This document shows positions 26,879 to 39,864 of a stretch of 64,000 bases of DNA, piece by piece (the stretch's first letter is position 1; each line of letters starts with the position of its first letter). A program made the translations under genes and the position numbers. The notes below the pieces were generated by a model that worked only from the letters and a program-made list of their open reading frames with translations, did no database searches and was not told where the DNA came from. The stretch comes from Anaerovorax sp. IOR16 (lineage in GTDB: Bacteria > Bacillota > Clostridia > Peptostreptococcales > Anaerovoracaceae): the NCBI RefSeq assembly GCF_017168145.1, contig NZ_JADQTL010000010.1:124001-188000 (forward strand). The letters run 5' to 3'.

Positions 26879-28942
26879 TTATTTATTAATTTTGTCAATT
26901 AAGCTATCTGGTAACTTTTCAAAGTGATCCATCTGCATTACATAAACGCCACGGCCCTGTGTCTTAGAACGTAAGTCTGTTGCGTATCCAAACATTTCAG
27001 ATAGCGGAACAAAAGAACGAACGGTTACAGCTCCGTTATTGATTTCAGAACCTTCGATTCTTCCTCTTCTGGAACTGATATCACCGATAACGTCACCCAT
27101 ATAATCTTCTGGAGCGTTTACTTCTACCTTCATAATTGGTTCAAGCAATGCTGGCTTTGATTTTTTAACTGCTTCTCTGAATGCCATGGAAGCGGCAATT
27201 TTAAATGCCATTTCAGAGGAGTCAACTTCATGGTAAGAACCATCATATAACTCAACACCAACATCTACAACCTGGTAGCCTGCTAAAGGACCATTTTGCA
27301 TTGCTTCACGAATACCTTCATCAATTTTTGGAATGTATTCCTTCGGAATTGCACCACCGATAATGGCATTCTTAAATTCATAACCTTCACCCGGATTTCT
27401 TGGGTAAATTCTAATTTTAACGTGACCATACTGTCCACGACCACCAGACTGCTTCGCATATTTATGGTCAACATCAGCATTACCAGTAATAGTTTCTTTG
27501 TAGGATACTTGCGGTTTACCTACATTTGCTTCCACTTTGAATTCACGAAGAAGTCTGTCAACAATGATTTCCAAGTGAAGCTCACCCATACCAGCAATGA
27601 TTGTCTGTCCGGTTTCTTCATGTGTAAATGTCTTAAAAGTAGGGTCTTCTTCTGCTAATTTAGCAAGAGCAATACCCATTTTTTCTTGACCGGCCTTTGT
27701 TTTAGGCTCAATTGCGATTTCAATTACCGGTTCTGGAAAATCCATAGATTCCAGAATAATTTCTTCCTTTTCATCACACAGAGTGTCACCAGTTGTTGTA
27801 TCTTTTAATCCTACTGCTGCTGCAATATCACCGGCATAAACCATGTCGATTTCTTCTCTCTTGTTTGCATGCATCTGTAGAATTCTTCCGATTCTTTCTT
27901 TTTTACCTTTTGTGGAATTATAAACGTAAGAACCTGAAGATAATGTACCCGAATATACACGGAAAAATGCTAGCTTACCAACAAATGGGTCAGCCATAAT
28001 CTTAAATGCCAATGCCGAAAACGGTCCATTGTCATCTGCGATTCTTTCCGCTTCTTCTTCTGTATCCGGTAGAATTCCCTTAATTGGAGGAATATCTATT
28101 GGAGATGGTAAGAAGTCAAGTACTGCATCAAGCAAAGGCTGTACACCTTTGTTTCTATATGCGGAACCACAAGTTACAGGAACCATTTGTCCTGCAATGG
28201 TCATCTTACGAATGGTTGTCTTGATTTCATCATTCGTTAGCTCTTCGCCATCCAAATACTTCATCAAAAGTTCTTCGTCACCTTCTGCAACCGCTTCGAC
28301 CATCTTTGCTCTCCACTCTGCAGCAATTTCTTTCATATCATCCGGAATTTCTACAAATTCAAGTTCTCTTCCAAGCTCATCTTTGTATACTTCCGCTTTC
28401 ATTTGAATCAAGTCAATGATTCCAACGAAATGATCTTCCTTTCCTATCGGCAATTGGATTGCTACTGCATTTGCCTTAAGGCGATCTACTATCATGTTCA
28501 TAACATGATAGAAATCAGCACCTAAAATGTCCATCTTATTGATAAAGATCATTCTTGGTACTCCATATTTATCTGCTTGTCTCCAAACAGTTTCGGACTG
28601 TGGTTCAACACCGCCCTTTGCACACAATACCGTTACAGCACTATCCAATACTCGAAGAGATCTTTCAACTTCTACGGTAAAGTCAACGTGTCCTGGCGTG
28701 TCAATTATATTAATTCTGGTATCCTTCCACTGAGCAGTTGTTGCAGCAGAGGTAATAGTAATTCCTCTTTCCTGCTCTTGCGCCATCCAGTCCATGGTAG
28801 CCGCACCTTCATGAGTTTCACCAATCTTGTGAGTTCTTCCTGTGTAAAACAAAATTCTCTCTGTTGTTGTGGTTTTTCCTGCATCAATGTGGGCCATGAT
28901 ACCTATATTTCTAGTCTTTTCTAACGGAAACTGTCTAGGCAT
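26879..28942 (-). CDS. fusA: Elongation factor G
   Basis: EF-G drives translocation and, with ribosome recycling factor, subunit release. The 687-residue length is normal. The G domain has [43 protein letters not shown] and NKMD. Domains II to V follow, with [24 protein letters not shown] and a C-terminal [25 protein letters not shown] (in pieces). No fusidic-acid-type change is obvious by eye. It lies between rpsG and tuf. Confidence 0.98.
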   Translation of the reverse strand: MPRQFPLEKTRNIGIMAHIDAGKTTTTERILFYTGRTHKIGETHEGAATMDWMAQEQERGITITSAATTAQWKDTRINIIDTPGHVDFTVEVERSLRVLDSAVTVLCAKGGVEPQSETVWRQADKYGVPRMIFINKMDILGADFYHVMNMIVDRLKANAVAIQLPIGKEDHFVGIIDLIQMKAEVYKDELGRELEFVEIPDDMKEIAAEWRAKMVEAVAEGDEELLMKYLDGEELTNDEIKTTIRKMTIAGQMVPVTCGSAYRNKGVQPLLDAVLDFLPSPIDIPPIKGILPDTEEEAERIADDNGPFSALAFKIMADPFVGKLAFFRVYSGTLSSGSYVYNSTKGKKERIGRILQMHANKREEIDMVYAGDIAAAVGLKDTTTGDTLCDEKEEIILESMDFPEPVIEIAIEPKTKAGQEKMGIALAKLAEEDPTFKTFTHEETGQTIIAGMGELHLEIIVDRLLREFKVEANVGKPQVSYKETITGNADVDHKYAKQSGGRGQYGHVKIRIYPRNPGEGYEFKNAIIGGAIPKEYIPKIDEGIREAMQNGPLAGYQVVDVGVELYDGSYHEVDSSEMAFKIAASMAFREAVKKSKPALLEPIMKVEVNAPEDYMGDVIGDISSRRGRIEGSEINNGAVTVRSFVPLSEMFGYATDLRSKTQGRGVYVMQMDHFEKLPDSLIDKINK

Positions 28943-28963
28943 ATCTGACTCCTCTCTCTATGA

Positions 28964-29446
<483 letters not shown>

Positions 29447-29549
29447 CTATTTCGGTACTCGACACAATGCATTCATGTGCCGCGGTGCCACTCAATATCT
29501 ATATTAAGGGCACGTTTTAGTTTTCCCGATTCTTTCTTAAATATAACTC

Positions 29550-29966
29550 TTATTTTTTCTTAGCTCTCTTCGCACCATACTTGGAACGAGCCTGGTTTCT
29601 GTTAGCTACTCCAGCTGTATCAAGTGTACCTCTAACGATATGGTATCTTACACCTGGAAGGTCCTTAACTCTACCACCACGAATTAACACAACACTATGC
29701 TCTTGCAAATTGTGTCCAATACCTGGGATATAAGCAGTAACTTCGATACCGTTAGTAAGCTTAACTCTTGCTACTTTTCTTAGTGCGGAGTTTGGCTTCT
29801 TAGGAGTTACAGTCTTTACGGAAGTACATACGCCTCTCTTCTGAGGTGCTTCTGTTTCGGTAGGTACTCTCTTAATGGAATTCATACCTCTTAACAGTGC
29901 CGGAGAGTTGGACTTCTTTTCAGCTCTGATTCTTCCCTGTCTTACCAGTTGATTAATTGTAGGCAT
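29550..29966 (-). CDS. rpsL: 30S ribosomal protein S12
   Basis: S12 is at the decoding centre and is the site of streptomycin-resistance changes. The 138-residue product has [17 protein letters not shown] and [17 protein letters not shown]. Both classic lysines (in TPKKPNS and RVKDLPG) are present, so it looks streptomycin-sensitive. It is first in the str operon, with its own promoter and a hairpin-containing leader. The L7Ae-like gene found between rpoC and rpsL in bacilli is absent here. Confidence 0.98.
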   Translation of the reverse strand: MPTINQLVRQGRIRAEKKSNSPALLRGMNSIKRVPTETEAPQKRGVCTSVKTVTPKKPNSALRKVARVKLTNGIEVTAYIPGIGHNLQEHSVVLIRGGRVKDLPGVRYHIVRGTLDTAGVANRNQARSKYGAKRAKKK

Positions 29967-29994
29967 CTAAATCTCCTTTCTTTGCACAAATCTA

Positions 29995-30091
29995 ACCGTG
30001 CAAAAACTAAATAATTTATGTTTAAACCAAAATGGTTTAAATCCATAGCGAACCAAAGCTCAGTATATCATTAAACAAACAAAGTTGTCAA
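29995..30091 (-). promoter_or_regulatory. str-operon promoter and leader hairpins
   Basis: Minus-strand TTGACA (30091-30086), an 18-base spacer and TATACT (30067-30062). The transcript would begin near 30055 and contain hairpin TTTAAACCA/TGGTTTAAA (30021-30041). A second hairpin, TTTGCAC/GTGCAAA, lies just before the rpsL ribosome site. Confidence 0.8.
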
Positions 30092-30158
30092 TTTTTTTCA
30101 TACTGAGCAATGATTATTTTTTATTCTTTTATTTTTTACAAATTTTTATCTGTTTTTA

Positions 30159-33100
30159 CTAAACCTCAGTAAACCCTAAATCTAAATCTTCACTTGCATC
30201 ATTTGTTTCTGTTGCAGCAGCCACCTCAAGGTTTACAGTTTCATCCTCTGGCTTGAAAAATGGCGCGTTATCTTCTAAAACATCTTCAAATTCATCGTCT
30301 TCTTCAGAATGTGTTTTAAAAGAATTCATGTATTCAGTATTTACACCATAGTCCAAATTAATGTTACGATAACGTTTCATTCCAGTTCCTGCCGGAATCA
30401 GCTTACCGATGATAACATTTTCCTTAAGTCCAAGAAGCTTATCATTCTTACCCTTAATTGCTGCATCAGTTAGGACTCGAGTTGTTTCCTGGAAGGATGC
30501 GGCTGATAAGAAAGAGTTCGTTGCAAGGGATGCCTTTGTGATACCAAGGAGCACACGCTTGCCGACAGCCGGCTGCTGCCCCTCTTCCAATGCAGCATTT
30601 GCTTCTTCTAATTCCATTTGACTGTAAAGACCTCCCGGAAGGAGTGCCGTGTCACCAGCTTCTTCAATCTTACACTTAGAAAGCATCTGACTTACAATTA
30701 CTTCAACGTGTTTATCATTAATGTCTACACCTTGCTGCTTATATACTCTCTGTACTTCCTTCAGAAGATACTGATATACACCTTCTACACCATTGAGTCT
30801 TAAGATATCATGCGGATTAAGCGGTCCTTTTGTAATCGCATCACCTGCTTTGATAAAATCACCTTCCAATACACGCAAACGTGCACCGTAAGGAATGATA
30901 TATACATGTTCTTCTTCACCTTGAATCTTAACCTCTGTTTTATTATCTTTCCGGCTTTCGATGGATACAACCGTACCATCGGCTTCACAAACTTCGGCAA
31001 GACCCTTTGGCTTTCTGGCTTCGAACAATTCTTCAACTCTTGGAAGACCCTGTGTGATGTCATTTCCTGCAACGGATACACCGCCCGTATGGAATGTACG
31101 CATTGTCAACTGAGTACCCGGTTCACCAATGGACTGAGCAGCTGTAATTCCGACTGCCTCACCGATATTAACCGACTCACCCGTAGCAAGATTTCTGCCG
31201 TAACATTTTGCACAGATGCCAGACTGGCTCTTACAAGCTATTACGGAACGAATCTTAACTGCTTCAATTCCAGCGTTCTCAATTGCCTCTGCTGCAGCTT
31301 CTTTGATTTCCTCTCCACCTGCGACAATCAAATTGCCCTTTGGATCGTAAATATCTTCCATTGCAGTTCTTCCTACAATACGAAGTTTTAAAGCTTCAAT
31401 AACCTCTTTTCCATCCACAAACGCTCTTACTTCAATTCCTTCTCTTGTTCCGCAATCCACTTCACGAACGATAGCATTATGGCTGACATCTACTAATCTT
31501 CTTGTCAAATATCCAGAGTCAGCGGTACGAAGAGCCGTATCAGCTAGACCCTTTCTTGCTCCGTTGGAGGAAAGGAAGTACTCCATAACAGAAAGTCCTT
31601 CACGGAAGTTTGCTGTGATTGGAATTTCGATGGTTTTACCAGTTGCGTTTGCCATCAGACCACGCATACCACCGACCTGTTTAATCTGGTTCTTACTACC
31701 ACGGGCTCCAGAATGAGCCATGATATATAAGTTATTTAAAGTTCCTAAGGAAGCCATCAAAGCATCTGCAACATCATCCGTTGCTTTATGCCATGTCTGG
31801 ATTACCTTTTCATAGCGTTCATCATTAGACATCAAACCACGACGATAAGCAGATTCATATTTATCAACAGTTGCCTGCGCCTGTTCAATGATTGATGCCT
31901 TTTCCTTCGGCATTTCCATATCTGCAACACTGATGGTAATTGCCGCCTTTGTTGAATAACGGAACCCCGTACTCTTAATGTGATCAAGCATCTTTACCGT
32001 CTCAGTGTTACCATGTCGACGATAACATTTATCAATAATTTGACCTAACTTTTTCTTATCACAAAGGAAATCAACCTCCAAAGAATATGGGTCAACAGTT
32101 CTATCAATATAACCCAAATCTTGAGGAATTTTATCATTAAAAATAAAACGTCCTACGGTTGATTCAACCAATTTACCGGAATCTTCCTTAGATAGCTTTT
32201 TTCGAACCTTAACTTTTGCGTGAATTCCAACTGCATCGGTTTGATAAGCCATCAAAAGTTCATCATAGTCAGTAAAGATTCTTCCATCGCCCTTTTCAGC
32301 CTTACTGCTTCTGTCCTCTAAACCTGGATGAGTCAAATAATAACTTCCCAGAATCATGTCCTGTGTTGGAGTGGTGATTGGAGAACCATCTTTTGGCGCA
32401 AGGATATTGTTGACGGAAAGCATCAAGAATCTGGCTTCTGCCTGTGCTTCTACCGAAAGCGGAACGTGTACCGCCATCTGGTCACCGTCAAAGTCAGCAT
32501 TGTATGCAGTACATACCAATGGATGAAGCTTAATTGCTTTTCCTTCTACCAATACTGGTTCAAATGCCTGAATACCCAATCGATGCAACGTCGGTGCACG
32601 ATTTAAAAGTACCGGATGATCCTTAATAACTTCATCTAAAACATCCCATACTTCCGGACGTACTTTTTCTACCATACGCTTTGCACTCTTAATATTGTGT
32701 GCATGACCGTCCTGAACTAATTTTTTCATAATAAATGGCTTAAATAATTCCAATGCCATTTTTTTTGGAAGACCACACTGATAGAATTTCAGTTCTGGAC
32801 CTACAACGATTACGGAACGTCCAGAGTAGTCAACACGTTTACCTAACAGATTCTGACGGAAACGTCCTTGCTTACCCTTTAACATATCTGATAAAGATTT
32901 CAATGGTCTGCTTCCCGGTCCAGTTACCGGTCTGCCTCTTCTGCCATTATCAATCAAGGCATCGACAGCTTCCTGAAGCATTCTTTTTTCATTTCGAACA
33001 ATGATGTCTGGTGCTCCCAAATCTAAAAGTCTTTTTAGACGATTGTTTCTATTAATTACTCTTCGATATAAATCGTTTAAGTCGGATGTCGCGAATCTTC

Positions 33101-33839
33101 CGCCATCCAATTGTACCATCGGTCTAAGATCCGGTGGAATAACAGGAATGACTTCTAAAATCATCCATTCCGGTTTATTTCCCGAAGTTCTTAATGCTTC
33201 AATGACTTCCAGTCGACGAACAATTCGGATTTTCTTCTGTCCGGAAGCTTCTTTCAACTTATTTCTTAAGTCCTCAGATAAGGCAACCAAGTCGATTTGA
33301 GAAAGCAATTCTTTAATCGCTTCCGCACCCATAGCGGCTTTAAATCCGCTTCCAAATTTATCTTTTGCTTCTCTATATTGCTGTTCGGTTAGTATTTCTT
33401 TGTAACCCAATCCGGAATCACCCGAATCGGTTACAATATATGCCGCAAAATATAAGACCTTTTCTAGATTTCTAGGTGAAATATCAAGTACTAAGCCCAT
33501 TCTGCTTGGAATACCTTTAAAATACCAAATGTGAGAAACTGGAGCAGCAAGTTCAATGTGCCCCATTCTCTCTCTTCTAACCTTTGCCTTTGTTACTTCA
33601 ACACCACAACGGTCACATACAATTCCCTTATAGCGAATTCGTTTGTATTTACCACAATGGCATTCCCAGTCTTTTGTAGGACCAAATATTTTTTCACAAA
33701 ACAAACCTTCTTTTTCCGGTTTTAATGTTCTGTAGTTAATGGTTTCCGGCTTTTTGACTTCACCGTGCGACCAGCTTCGAATCTTTTCTGTGGAAGCTAA
33801 ACTTATTTGTAATGATTCAAAATTGTTTAATTCGTACAA
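30159..33839 (-). CDS. rpoC: RNA polymerase subunit beta-prime
   Basis: Beta-prime forms half of the polymerase active centre. The product of about 1226 residues has the zinc ribbon [20 protein letters not shown] and the clamp coil-coil. The catalytic loop is [14 protein letters not shown], with the three Asp for Mg2+. The second zinc site [11 protein letters not shown] is followed by [17 protein letters not shown] of the trigger-loop region. The start is probably TTG at 33839, eight bases behind AAGGGGAG, giving the conserved N-terminus [12 protein letters not shown]. An upstream frame to 33881 adds a non-conserved leader. The C-terminus has an acidic tail of about 50 residues. Confidence 0.97.
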   Translation of the reverse strand: MYELNNFESLQISLASTEKIRSWSHGEVKKPETINYRTLKPEKEGLFCEKIFGPTKDWECHCGKYKRIRYKGIVCDRCGVEVTKAKVRRERMGHIELAAPVSHIWYFKGIPSRMGLVLDISPRNLEKVLYFAAYIVTDSGDSGLGYKEILTEQQYREAKDKFGSGFKAAMGAEAIKELLSQIDLVALSEDLRNKLKEASGQKKIRIVRRLEVIEALRTSGNKPEWMILEVIPVIPPDLRPMVQLDGGRFATSDLNDLYRRVINRNNRLKRLLDLGAPDIIVRNEKRMLQEAVDALIDNGRRGRPVTGPGSRPLKSLSDMLKGKQGRFRQNLLGKRVDYSGRSVIVVGPELKFYQCGLPKKMALELFKPFIMKKLVQDGHAHNIKSAKRMVEKVRPEVWDVLDEVIKDHPVLLNRAPTLHRLGIQAFEPVLVEGKAIKLHPLVCTAYNADFDGDQMAVHVPLSVEAQAEARFLMLSVNNILAPKDGSPITTPTQDMILGSYYLTHPGLEDRSSKAEKGDGRIFTDYDELLMAYQTDAVGIHAKVKVRKKLSKEDSGKLVESTVGRFIFNDKIPQDLGYIDRTVDPYSLEVDFLCDKKKLGQIIDKCYRRHGNTETVKMLDHIKSTGFRYSTKAAITISVADMEMPKEKASIIEQAQATVDKYESAYRRGLMSNDERYEKVIQTWHKATDDVADALMASLGTLNNLYIMAHSGARGSKNQIKQVGGMRGLMANATGKTIEIPITANFREGLSVMEYFLSSNGARKGLADTALRTADSGYLTRRLVDVSHNAIVREVDCGTREGIEVRAFVDGKEVIEALKLRIVGRTAMEDIYDPKGNLIVAGGEEIKEAAAEAIENAGIEAVKIRSVIACKSQSGICAKCYGRNLATGESVNIGEAVGITAAQSIGEPGTQLTMRTFHTGGVSVAGNDITQGLPRVEELFEARKPKGLAEVCEADGTVVSIESRKDNKTEVKIQGEEEHVYIIPYGARLRVLEGDFIKAGDAITKGPLNPHDILRLNGVEGVYQYLLKEVQRVYKQQGVDINDKHVEVIVSQMLSKCKIEEAGDTALLPGGLYSQMELEEANAALEEGQQPAVGKRVLLGITKASLATNSFLSAASFQETTRVLTDAAIKGKNDKLLGLKENVIIGKLIPAGTGMKRYRNINLDYGVNTEYMNSFKTHSEEDDEFEDVLEDNAPFFKPEDETVNLEVAAATETNDASEDLDLGFTEV

Positions 33840-33899
33840 GGAGCGTCTCCCCTTCCCTTTATTCGTTCTCAAGTGAAACAACGGATGCTTTTGTATTGT

Positions 33900-36800
33900 C
33901 TAAACAAGATCGTCGTCTACGAAATCTTCTTCCAGATCTAACTCGCCGTCGGCATCGTCCAAATCCCCATCCATCAATTCTTCACTGAATCCGGACTCTT
34001 CTTCGAATAATTCTTCTTCAGAAGAAACCGCCTCAATATCAATGATGCTTTCCAAGCCGGAAGCACTGTCTAAGTCATCGGATTCTTTGATCTGAATCTC
34101 TTGCTCATCATCAGTTAAAACCTTTACATCCAAGGCCAAACTCTGCATTTCTTTGATCAATACCTTAAACGATTCCGGAATTCCTGGTTCTGGAATGTTT
34201 TCATCCTTTACAATCGCTTCGTATGTTTTTACACGACCCACTACATCATCGGATTTTACGGTTAAAATTTCTTGTAGTGTATACGCTGCGCCATAAGCCT
34301 CAAGCGCCCATACTTCCATTTCTCCGAAACGCTGTCCGCCAAATTGAGCTTTACCGCCCAAAGGCTGCTGTGTAACAAGAGAATACGGACCCGTACTTCT
34401 TGCGTGAATCTTGTCATCAACAAGGTGATGCAGTTTCAGCATATACATATATCCTACGGTTACCGGATTATCAAATTCTTCTCCGGTTCTGCCATCACGC
34501 AGCAAAAGCTTCCCGCTTTCCGGATAACCACATTCTTTTAATAATTCAATAATATCTATTTCGCTTGCGCCATCAAATACAGGAGTAGAAATATACCAAC
34601 CTTTATATCTGGCAGCCAAACCCAAATGTACTTCCAATACCTGCCCGATATTCATACGAGAAGGTACGCCAAGAGGATTTAACATGACTTGAAGCGGTGT
34701 ACCATCCTGCATAAATGGCATATCTTCCTGCGGCAGAATTCTGGAAATAACACCCTTATTTCCGTGGCGTCCTGCCATCTTGTCTCCAACATTAATTTTT
34801 CTCTTTGTTGCAATATAGCAACGTACCAATTTATTTACACCAGGAGGCAGCTCATCGCCGTTCTCCCTTGAGAAAATCTTTACATCGACAATAATACCGG
34901 TTTCTCCGTGAGGTACGCGCAAAGAAGTATCACGAACTTCTCTGGCTTTCTCTCCAAAGATGGCACGAAGTAATCTTTCTTCTGCCGTTAATTCGGTTTC
35001 TCCTTTTGGTGTTACTTTTCCAACCAAAATATCGGATGCATCTACCTCCGCACCAATACGGATAATACCTTCTTCATCCAAATCTTTTAACGCGTCTTCA
35101 CCAACATTCGGAATGTCTCTTGTGATTTCTTCCGGTCCCAGCTTTGTATCTCTGGCCTCTGATTCATATTCTTCAATATGAATGGAAGTCAAGGCATCCT
35201 CCATAAGAAGCTGTTCATTCAAAATAACAGCGTCTTCGTAATTGTATCCTTCCCAAGTCATGAAGCCAATCAGTAAGTTCTTTCCAAGTGCAACTTCTCC
35301 TAAATCCGTTGATGGACCGTCTGCAATGACTTCACCAGCTTCCACAAACTCACCGTGAGATACAATCGGCTTTTGATTGATGCAAGTACCTTGATTGGAT
35401 CTCTTATATTTAAGCATCTTATATTCATCTAGGCCGCCGTCCTTATCTCTGCGGATTTTAATACGAACCGCATCTACATATTCAACGACACCTGTATTCT
35501 TTGCTAAGATTACAACCCCGGAATCACAAGCGGCCTTGTATTCCATACCCGTACCTACGATTGGGGCATCACTAATCAATAGAGGCACGGCCTGACGTTG
35601 CATGTTAGCTCCCATCAATGCACGGTTTGCGTCATCATTTTCAAGGAATGGAATCAGTGCTGTCGCAACAGATACAACCTGTCTTGGAGATACATCCATG
35701 AAATCTACAACTTCTTTATTGTAAAGGTCAATTTCTCCGCCGGCACCTCTGGCTACTACCTTACGATTAACAAAATGTCCTTCGCTATCCAATGGTTCAT
35801 TCGCCTGAGCAATAATAATCTGTTCCTCTTCGTCGGCAGTCAAATAATGAATGTCTTCGGTTACAATACCAGCTTCTTTATCAACTCTTCGATATGGCGT
35901 TTCAATGAAACCATATTCGTTCACAATTCCATAAGTCGTAAGGGAACCGATCAAACCAATGTTTGGACCTTCTGGAGTTTCTATCGGACACATTCTTCCA
36001 TAATGAGAATGATGTACGTCACGAACCTCGAATCCAGCTCTTTCTCGAGAAAGACCACCCGGTCCCAATGCAGAAAGTCTTCTCTTATGAGTCAACTCTG
36101 CCAATGGATTGTTCTGGTCCATAAACTGTGATAACTGTGAACTTCCAAAGAATTCTTTGATTGCAGCCGTAACCGGTCGAATATTCATAAGAGCTTGCGG
36201 TGTTGTTACTTCAATGTCCTGAATGGTCATTCTTTCTTTTACAACACGTTCCATACGAGCAAGACCGATACGGAATTGGTTCTGAAGCAATTCACCAACC
36301 GTTCTCAATCTACGATTTCCCAAATGATCAATGTCATCAATGATTCCAATGCCATCAGAAAGATTTAAAATGTAACTTACCGAAGCAATAATATCATCTA
36401 TAATAATATGTTTTGGCGAAAGTTGATTTTTCATAGATATCAACGTTTCTTTCAAGTTAGCTTCATCCGTATTTTCCAAAATAGAACGTAATACCGGATA
36501 GAAAACCTTTTTCGGAAGCTTATTTTCTTCCGGATCAAAGTCTACATAATTCTGCAAGCTGACAAAATTATTACCGATTACTTTTACGGCTTTTTCTTCA
36601 TCAATCTTACTGTAGACCATCACGCTTTCAACACCAGCATTTTCAATCATAAATCCTAGTTCTCTGGAAATTTTCGTATCTTTTTCCACTAAAAGCTCGC
36701 CTGTGGAAGGATCAAATACATCCTCAGCAGCGATACAACCTATAATACGATTACTTAATCCTAGCTTTTTATTATATTTGTAACGGCCAACCTTAGCTAA

Positions 36801-37721
36801 GTCATATCTCTTGGCATCAAAAAACAACGCTTCAATCAAATCATAAGCGCTATCAAACGTAGCAGGTTCACCAGGTCTTAATTTTTTATATATTTCTTTT
36901 AAGCCTTCATCATAATTGCTTGTAACATCCTTTGCCATAGACTTATTTAGTCTCTCATGGCTACCAAAAATTTGTTCAATTTCTACGTTGTTACCTTCAT
37001 AGAGAATTTTTGCAATCTCTGTAGAAAATTCATTATAACGGCGAATCTTCTTAGCAATTTCTGCTTCTGTAATATTCGGGTTCTTTCTTCGTTCCGTTTC
37101 CACCTTGTCCTCAACGGATTTATAAGCCAAAGCTCTTAAAATGGTGGTAATCGGCTGTTTTCTTGTTCGGTCTACACGAACCGAGATAATTTCATTCGAG
37201 TCTGTTTCATACTCCAACCATGCTCCTCTATTCGGAATGATTGTAGTTGAATATAACTTATTATTTGATTTATCAATTGCTACATCATAATAAGGTCCCG
37301 GTGATCTTACAAGCTGTGTAACAACAACACGTTCTGCTCCATTATAGATAAAGGTTCCCTTTTCGGTCATAATCGGGAAATCTCCCATAAATACTTCCTG
37401 TTCCTTTACCTCTCCGGTTTCCTTATTGACCAGACGAACCTTTACCTTCAAAGGAGCCGCATATGTTACATCGCGTTCCTTGCATTCTTCCTGATCATAT
37501 TTTGGTGCATCCGTTAAGGAATGTCCAATAAATTCTAGTACTAGATTGTCGGCATAATCCCGTATCGGGGATATGTCTTCAAAAACTTCTGTCAAACCCT
37601 CTTCCAAAAACCATTTGTAAGAATCTGTCTGAATTTGAATCAGATTTGGCATAGGAGCTACAACATTAATTTGCGAGTAGCTCATGCGTTCTTTTTTACC
37701 TATTTTAACGGGTTGAGGCAT
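33900..37721 (-). CDS. rpoB: RNA polymerase subunit beta
   Basis: Beta forms the other half of the active centre and is the rifampicin target. The 1273-residue product starts [19 protein letters not shown] at 37721, just behind AAGGAGGG. The rifampicin region [20 protein letters not shown]...[18 protein letters not shown] has the wild-type Asp, His and Ser residues. The flap and the C-terminal clamp are present ([37 protein letters not shown]). A highly acidic tail of about 70 residues ([14 protein letters not shown]...[11 protein letters not shown]) exceeds the usual Firmicutes length. It has its own promoter, because 8 kb of unrelated genes separates it from rplL. Confidence 0.98.
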   Translation of the reverse strand: MPQPVKIGKKERMSYSQINVVAPMPNLIQIQTDSYKWFLEEGLTEVFEDISPIRDYADNLVLEFIGHSLTDAPKYDQEECKERDVTYAAPLKVKVRLVNKETGEVKEQEVFMGDFPIMTEKGTFIYNGAERVVVTQLVRSPGPYYDVAIDKSNNKLYSTTIIPNRGAWLEYETDSNEIISVRVDRTRKQPITTILRALAYKSVEDKVETERRKNPNITEAEIAKKIRRYNEFSTEIAKILYEGNNVEIEQIFGSHERLNKSMAKDVTSNYDEGLKEIYKKLRPGEPATFDSAYDLIEALFFDAKRYDLAKVGRYKYNKKLGLSNRIIGCIAAEDVFDPSTGELLVEKDTKISRELGFMIENAGVESVMVYSKIDEEKAVKVIGNNFVSLQNYVDFDPEENKLPKKVFYPVLRSILENTDEANLKETLISMKNQLSPKHIIIDDIIASVSYILNLSDGIGIIDDIDHLGNRRLRTVGELLQNQFRIGLARMERVVKERMTIQDIEVTTPQALMNIRPVTAAIKEFFGSSQLSQFMDQNNPLAELTHKRRLSALGPGGLSRERAGFEVRDVHHSHYGRMCPIETPEGPNIGLIGSLTTYGIVNEYGFIETPYRRVDKEAGIVTEDIHYLTADEEEQIIIAQANEPLDSEGHFVNRKVVARGAGGEIDLYNKEVVDFMDVSPRQVVSVATALIPFLENDDANRALMGANMQRQAVPLLISDAPIVGTGMEYKAACDSGVVILAKNTGVVEYVDAVRIKIRRDKDGGLDEYKMLKYKRSNQGTCINQKPIVSHGEFVEAGEVIADGPSTDLGEVALGKNLLIGFMTWEGYNYEDAVILNEQLLMEDALTSIHIEEYESEARDTKLGPEEITRDIPNVGEDALKDLDEEGIIRIGAEVDASDILVGKVTPKGETELTAEERLLRAIFGEKAREVRDTSLRVPHGETGIIVDVKIFSRENGDELPPGVNKLVRCYIATKRKINVGDKMAGRHGNKGVISRILPQEDMPFMQDGTPLQVMLNPLGVPSRMNIGQVLEVHLGLAARYKGWYISTPVFDGASEIDIIELLKECGYPESGKLLLRDGRTGEEFDNPVTVGYMYMLKLHHLVDDKIHARSTGPYSLVTQQPLGGKAQFGGQRFGEMEVWALEAYGAAYTLQEILTVKSDDVVGRVKTYEAIVKDENIPEPGIPESFKVLIKEMQSLALDVKVLTDDEQEIQIKESDDLDSASGLESIIDIEAVSSEEELFEEESGFSEELMDGDLDDADGELDLEEDFVDDDLV

Positions 37722-37771
37722 GTTCTTCCCTCCTTGCATTGAAAACAAAATACTTTGCGTGGCAATGTACT

Positions 37772-37800
37772 ATAATAGCATACGTTTTTCAACTAGTCAA
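37772..37800 (-). promoter_or_regulatory. Promoter of rpoBC
   Basis: Minus-strand TTGACT (37800-37795), a 17-base spacer and TATTAT (37777-37772), about 45 bp before the rpoB ATG. It shows that rpoB does not depend on the rplKAJL promoter in this organism. Confidence 0.8.
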
Positions 37801-37944
37801 GGAAATTATTGACTATTTCATAAAATATTAATCCAAAAACTATATTTTAAAAGAAAATGACTACTAAATACGTAAAGTATAATTAAAAATTATACTTCTA
37901 ATATAAAAAAAAGTGATTTTGCCACGATAATTTCTATTCAATGA

Positions 37945-37994
37945 AAAAAGAGGTCGTCTCTGAATGATTTTTTCAATCATTTGGAGACAGCCTC
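37945..37994 (-). terminator. Intrinsic terminator of the NSS transporter gene
   Basis: A roughly 20-bp stem with one mismatch and a few wobbles (37950-37969 with 37974-37994), then a T-run on the minus strand. It isolates rpoBC from the upstream transporter. Confidence 0.9.
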
Positions 37995-38023
37995 TTTTTA
38001 TCTTCTATTATTAATTATTTCTA

Positions 38024-39478
38024 TTAAGCTTTTTTATTTTTTTTCCCGCCAAAAGAAACATATCCAATATATGCTAAGAATGCAAATCCAACAAGCATCC
38101 AACCTACAGAATGGAATTTATCCCAATAACCTTTTAAGTAAATTCCTACTACAAGTATTGGTAATACATAGGTCATATATCCTCTCATAGAATTAGGGAA
38201 TCTCATACCTTCTCCGGAATTTGCCTCTGCAATGAAATTATTCCAACCCCATCCATAACGTGACGTACAGAAAATCAAATATACCATAGAACCCAAAGGA
38301 AGCAGATTACTAGAAACAATAAAGTCTTCTAGATCCATGATATTTGTACCTTCGCCAAGAGGCTGAATTGCAGAAAGTGTGGAAAAACCTAAAATACAAG
38401 GAAGTGATAATAAAATGATAGCTACCATATTAACTAATACAGCTTTTTTACGTTCCCAACCCCATAAATCAATTGCAAAGGAAATAATGTTTTCAAATAC
38501 TGCAATAATCGTCGACAATGCTGCAAAGGATAAGAAAAGGAAGAAAAAGGCTCCCCAAATACGTCCACCTACCATTTGTTCAAAAATATTCGGCAGTGTA
38601 ATAAATACCAAACCAGGGCCAGCGCCAGGTTCTACATCAAATGCAAAGCAGGCCGGAATAACAATCAATCCTGCCATAATCGCAACAAAGGTATCCAAAA
38701 GTGTGATACTCGCAGCTTCGCCACCCAAAGAGCGAGATTTATCTAAGTAACTCCCGAAAATTGCCATAGAACCGATACCGATACTTAATGTAAAGAATGC
38801 CTGTGAAAGAGCTCCAAAAACAACATTCCCTACTCCATTTTCAACCATCTTTTCAAAATCAGGTATTAAATAGAATTTAATGCCTTCTTCGGCACCAGGC
38901 AAAGTCAAAACACGAATAACTAATACCACCATGATTGCTAAAAGACAAATCATCATAATTTTTGTAATACGCTCTACTCCATTTTGCAATCCAATGGAAC
39001 AAATTCCAAAGGAAAGTATAACAGCAATGATCATCCAAAGTGTCATTGTCCCTGGGCTTCCAAGCATACTCCCGAATCCGTTTGCCACTTCATCTGGTGA
39101 AGCACCCACAAATTCACCACTCATCATGCGGTAACAATAATACATCATCCATCCGCCTACCATGGTATAAAACATCATAAGTACATAGTTTCCAATCATT
39201 CCAAAATATCCGAAATTATGAAACTTGCTGCCTTGAGGTTCTAATGTATGGAAAGAGGATGCCACACTCTTTTGACTGGCACGCCCTACTGAAAATTCGC
39301 ACACCATAATTGGTAACCCCAAAATAACTAAAAAAATTAAATAGATGAGGATAAATGCAGCGCCACCAAACTGTCCAGCCATGTAAGGGAATTTCCATAC
39401 ATTTCCCAGTCCAACAGCGCAACCTGCGGAAACAAGAATAAATCCTAACCGTGATCCGAATTTTTCTCTTTCTGCCAT
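38024..39478 (-). CDS. Sodium-coupled amino-acid transporter, NSS/SNF family
   Basis: NSS proteins import amino acids or related amines with Na+. The 484-residue product has 11 to 12 membrane segments of the LeuT fold. The TM1 motif LGNVWKFPYMAGQFGGAAF contributes to the Na+ and substrate sites. The TM6 region GALSQAFFTLSIGIGSMAIFGSY and the TM8 region FLSFAALSTI contain the expected Gly and Ser residues. I start at ATG 39478; a GTG three codons upstream is too near the ribosome site. Tryptophan, leucine or alanine are possible substrates. It is monocistronic, between rbsB and rpoB, with its own promoter and terminator. Confidence 0.9.
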   Translation of the reverse strand: MAEREKFGSRLGFILVSAGCAVGLGNVWKFPYMAGQFGGAAFILIYLIFLVILGLPIMVCEFSVGRASQKSVASSFHTLEPQGSKFHNFGYFGMIGNYVLMMFYTMVGGWMMYYCYRMMSGEFVGASPDEVANGFGSMLGSPGTMTLWMIIAVILSFGICSIGLQNGVERITKIMMICLLAIMVVLVIRVLTLPGAEEGIKFYLIPDFEKMVENGVGNVVFGALSQAFFTLSIGIGSMAIFGSYLDKSRSLGGEAASITLLDTFVAIMAGLIVIPACFAFDVEPGAGPGLVFITLPNIFEQMVGGRIWGAFFFLFLSFAALSTIIAVFENIISFAIDLWGWERKKAVLVNMVAIILLSLPCILGFSTLSAIQPLGEGTNIMDLEDFIVSSNLLPLGSMVYLIFCTSRYGWGWNNFIAEANSGEGMRFPNSMRGYMTYVLPILVVGIYLKGYWDKFHSVGWMLVGFAFLAYIGYVSFGGKKNKKA

Positions 39479-39505
39479 TAAAAACACATCCTTTCTTATT
39501 ATTAT

Positions 39506-39560
39506 ATTGCATTAATGCAATCATACTTAGTATAATATATTGCTTTTATTTACAGGTCAA
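39506..39560 (-). promoter_or_regulatory. NSS transporter promoter with a 16-bp palindrome
   Basis: Minus-strand TTGACC (39560-39555), 17-base spacer, TATTAT (39537-39532). Just after the expected start is a perfect palindrome ATTGCATTAATGCAAT (39506-39521), suited to a dimeric repressor. Confidence 0.7.
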
Positions 39561-39785
39561 TCATTCTCAATTGATGAAATGTCCAATTCTTCAACAAATA
39601 ATTCTGTCGAATACTTATTTTACAGAATTTCCTAAACTTATCTTGTAAAATCGTCGCCTGTTCACTTACCCAAAAAAGAATGTATCGCAATTTCAAATTA
39701 TTTTTACAAATAGAATTTACTTCCTTTTTTCGACGAATCTTATTCTATTAATAAAAAATATAACGTACACAAATAAATAATATTT
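39561..39785. other. Intergenic region between the NSS promoter and the rbs terminator
   Basis: AT-rich, with no credible gene, promoter or repeat that I can support. Confidence 0.4.
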
Positions 39786-39824
39786 TTCAAAAAACAAATG
39801 CCGAGCAAATTATCTGCTCGGCAT
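39786..39824 (-). terminator. Intrinsic terminator of the ribose operon
   Basis: Perfect 10-bp arms ATGCCGAGCA and TGCTCGGCAT around AATTATC, followed on the minus strand by TTTGTTTTTT, 40 bp after the rbsB stop. Confidence 0.92.
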
Positions 39825-39864
39825 CTACTATTTTATTTTATACGTTTGAATAAAGATAATCTCA

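Noticed and set aside
29967-30158. A missing L7Ae-like gene between rpoC and rpsL
   Set aside because: The 192-bp gap has only promoter and leader sequence; no frame of the needed size exists there.
33840-33881. ATG start of rpoC at 33881
   Set aside because: It adds a basic non-conserved leader; TTG at 33839 has a good ribosome site and gives the conserved N-terminus.
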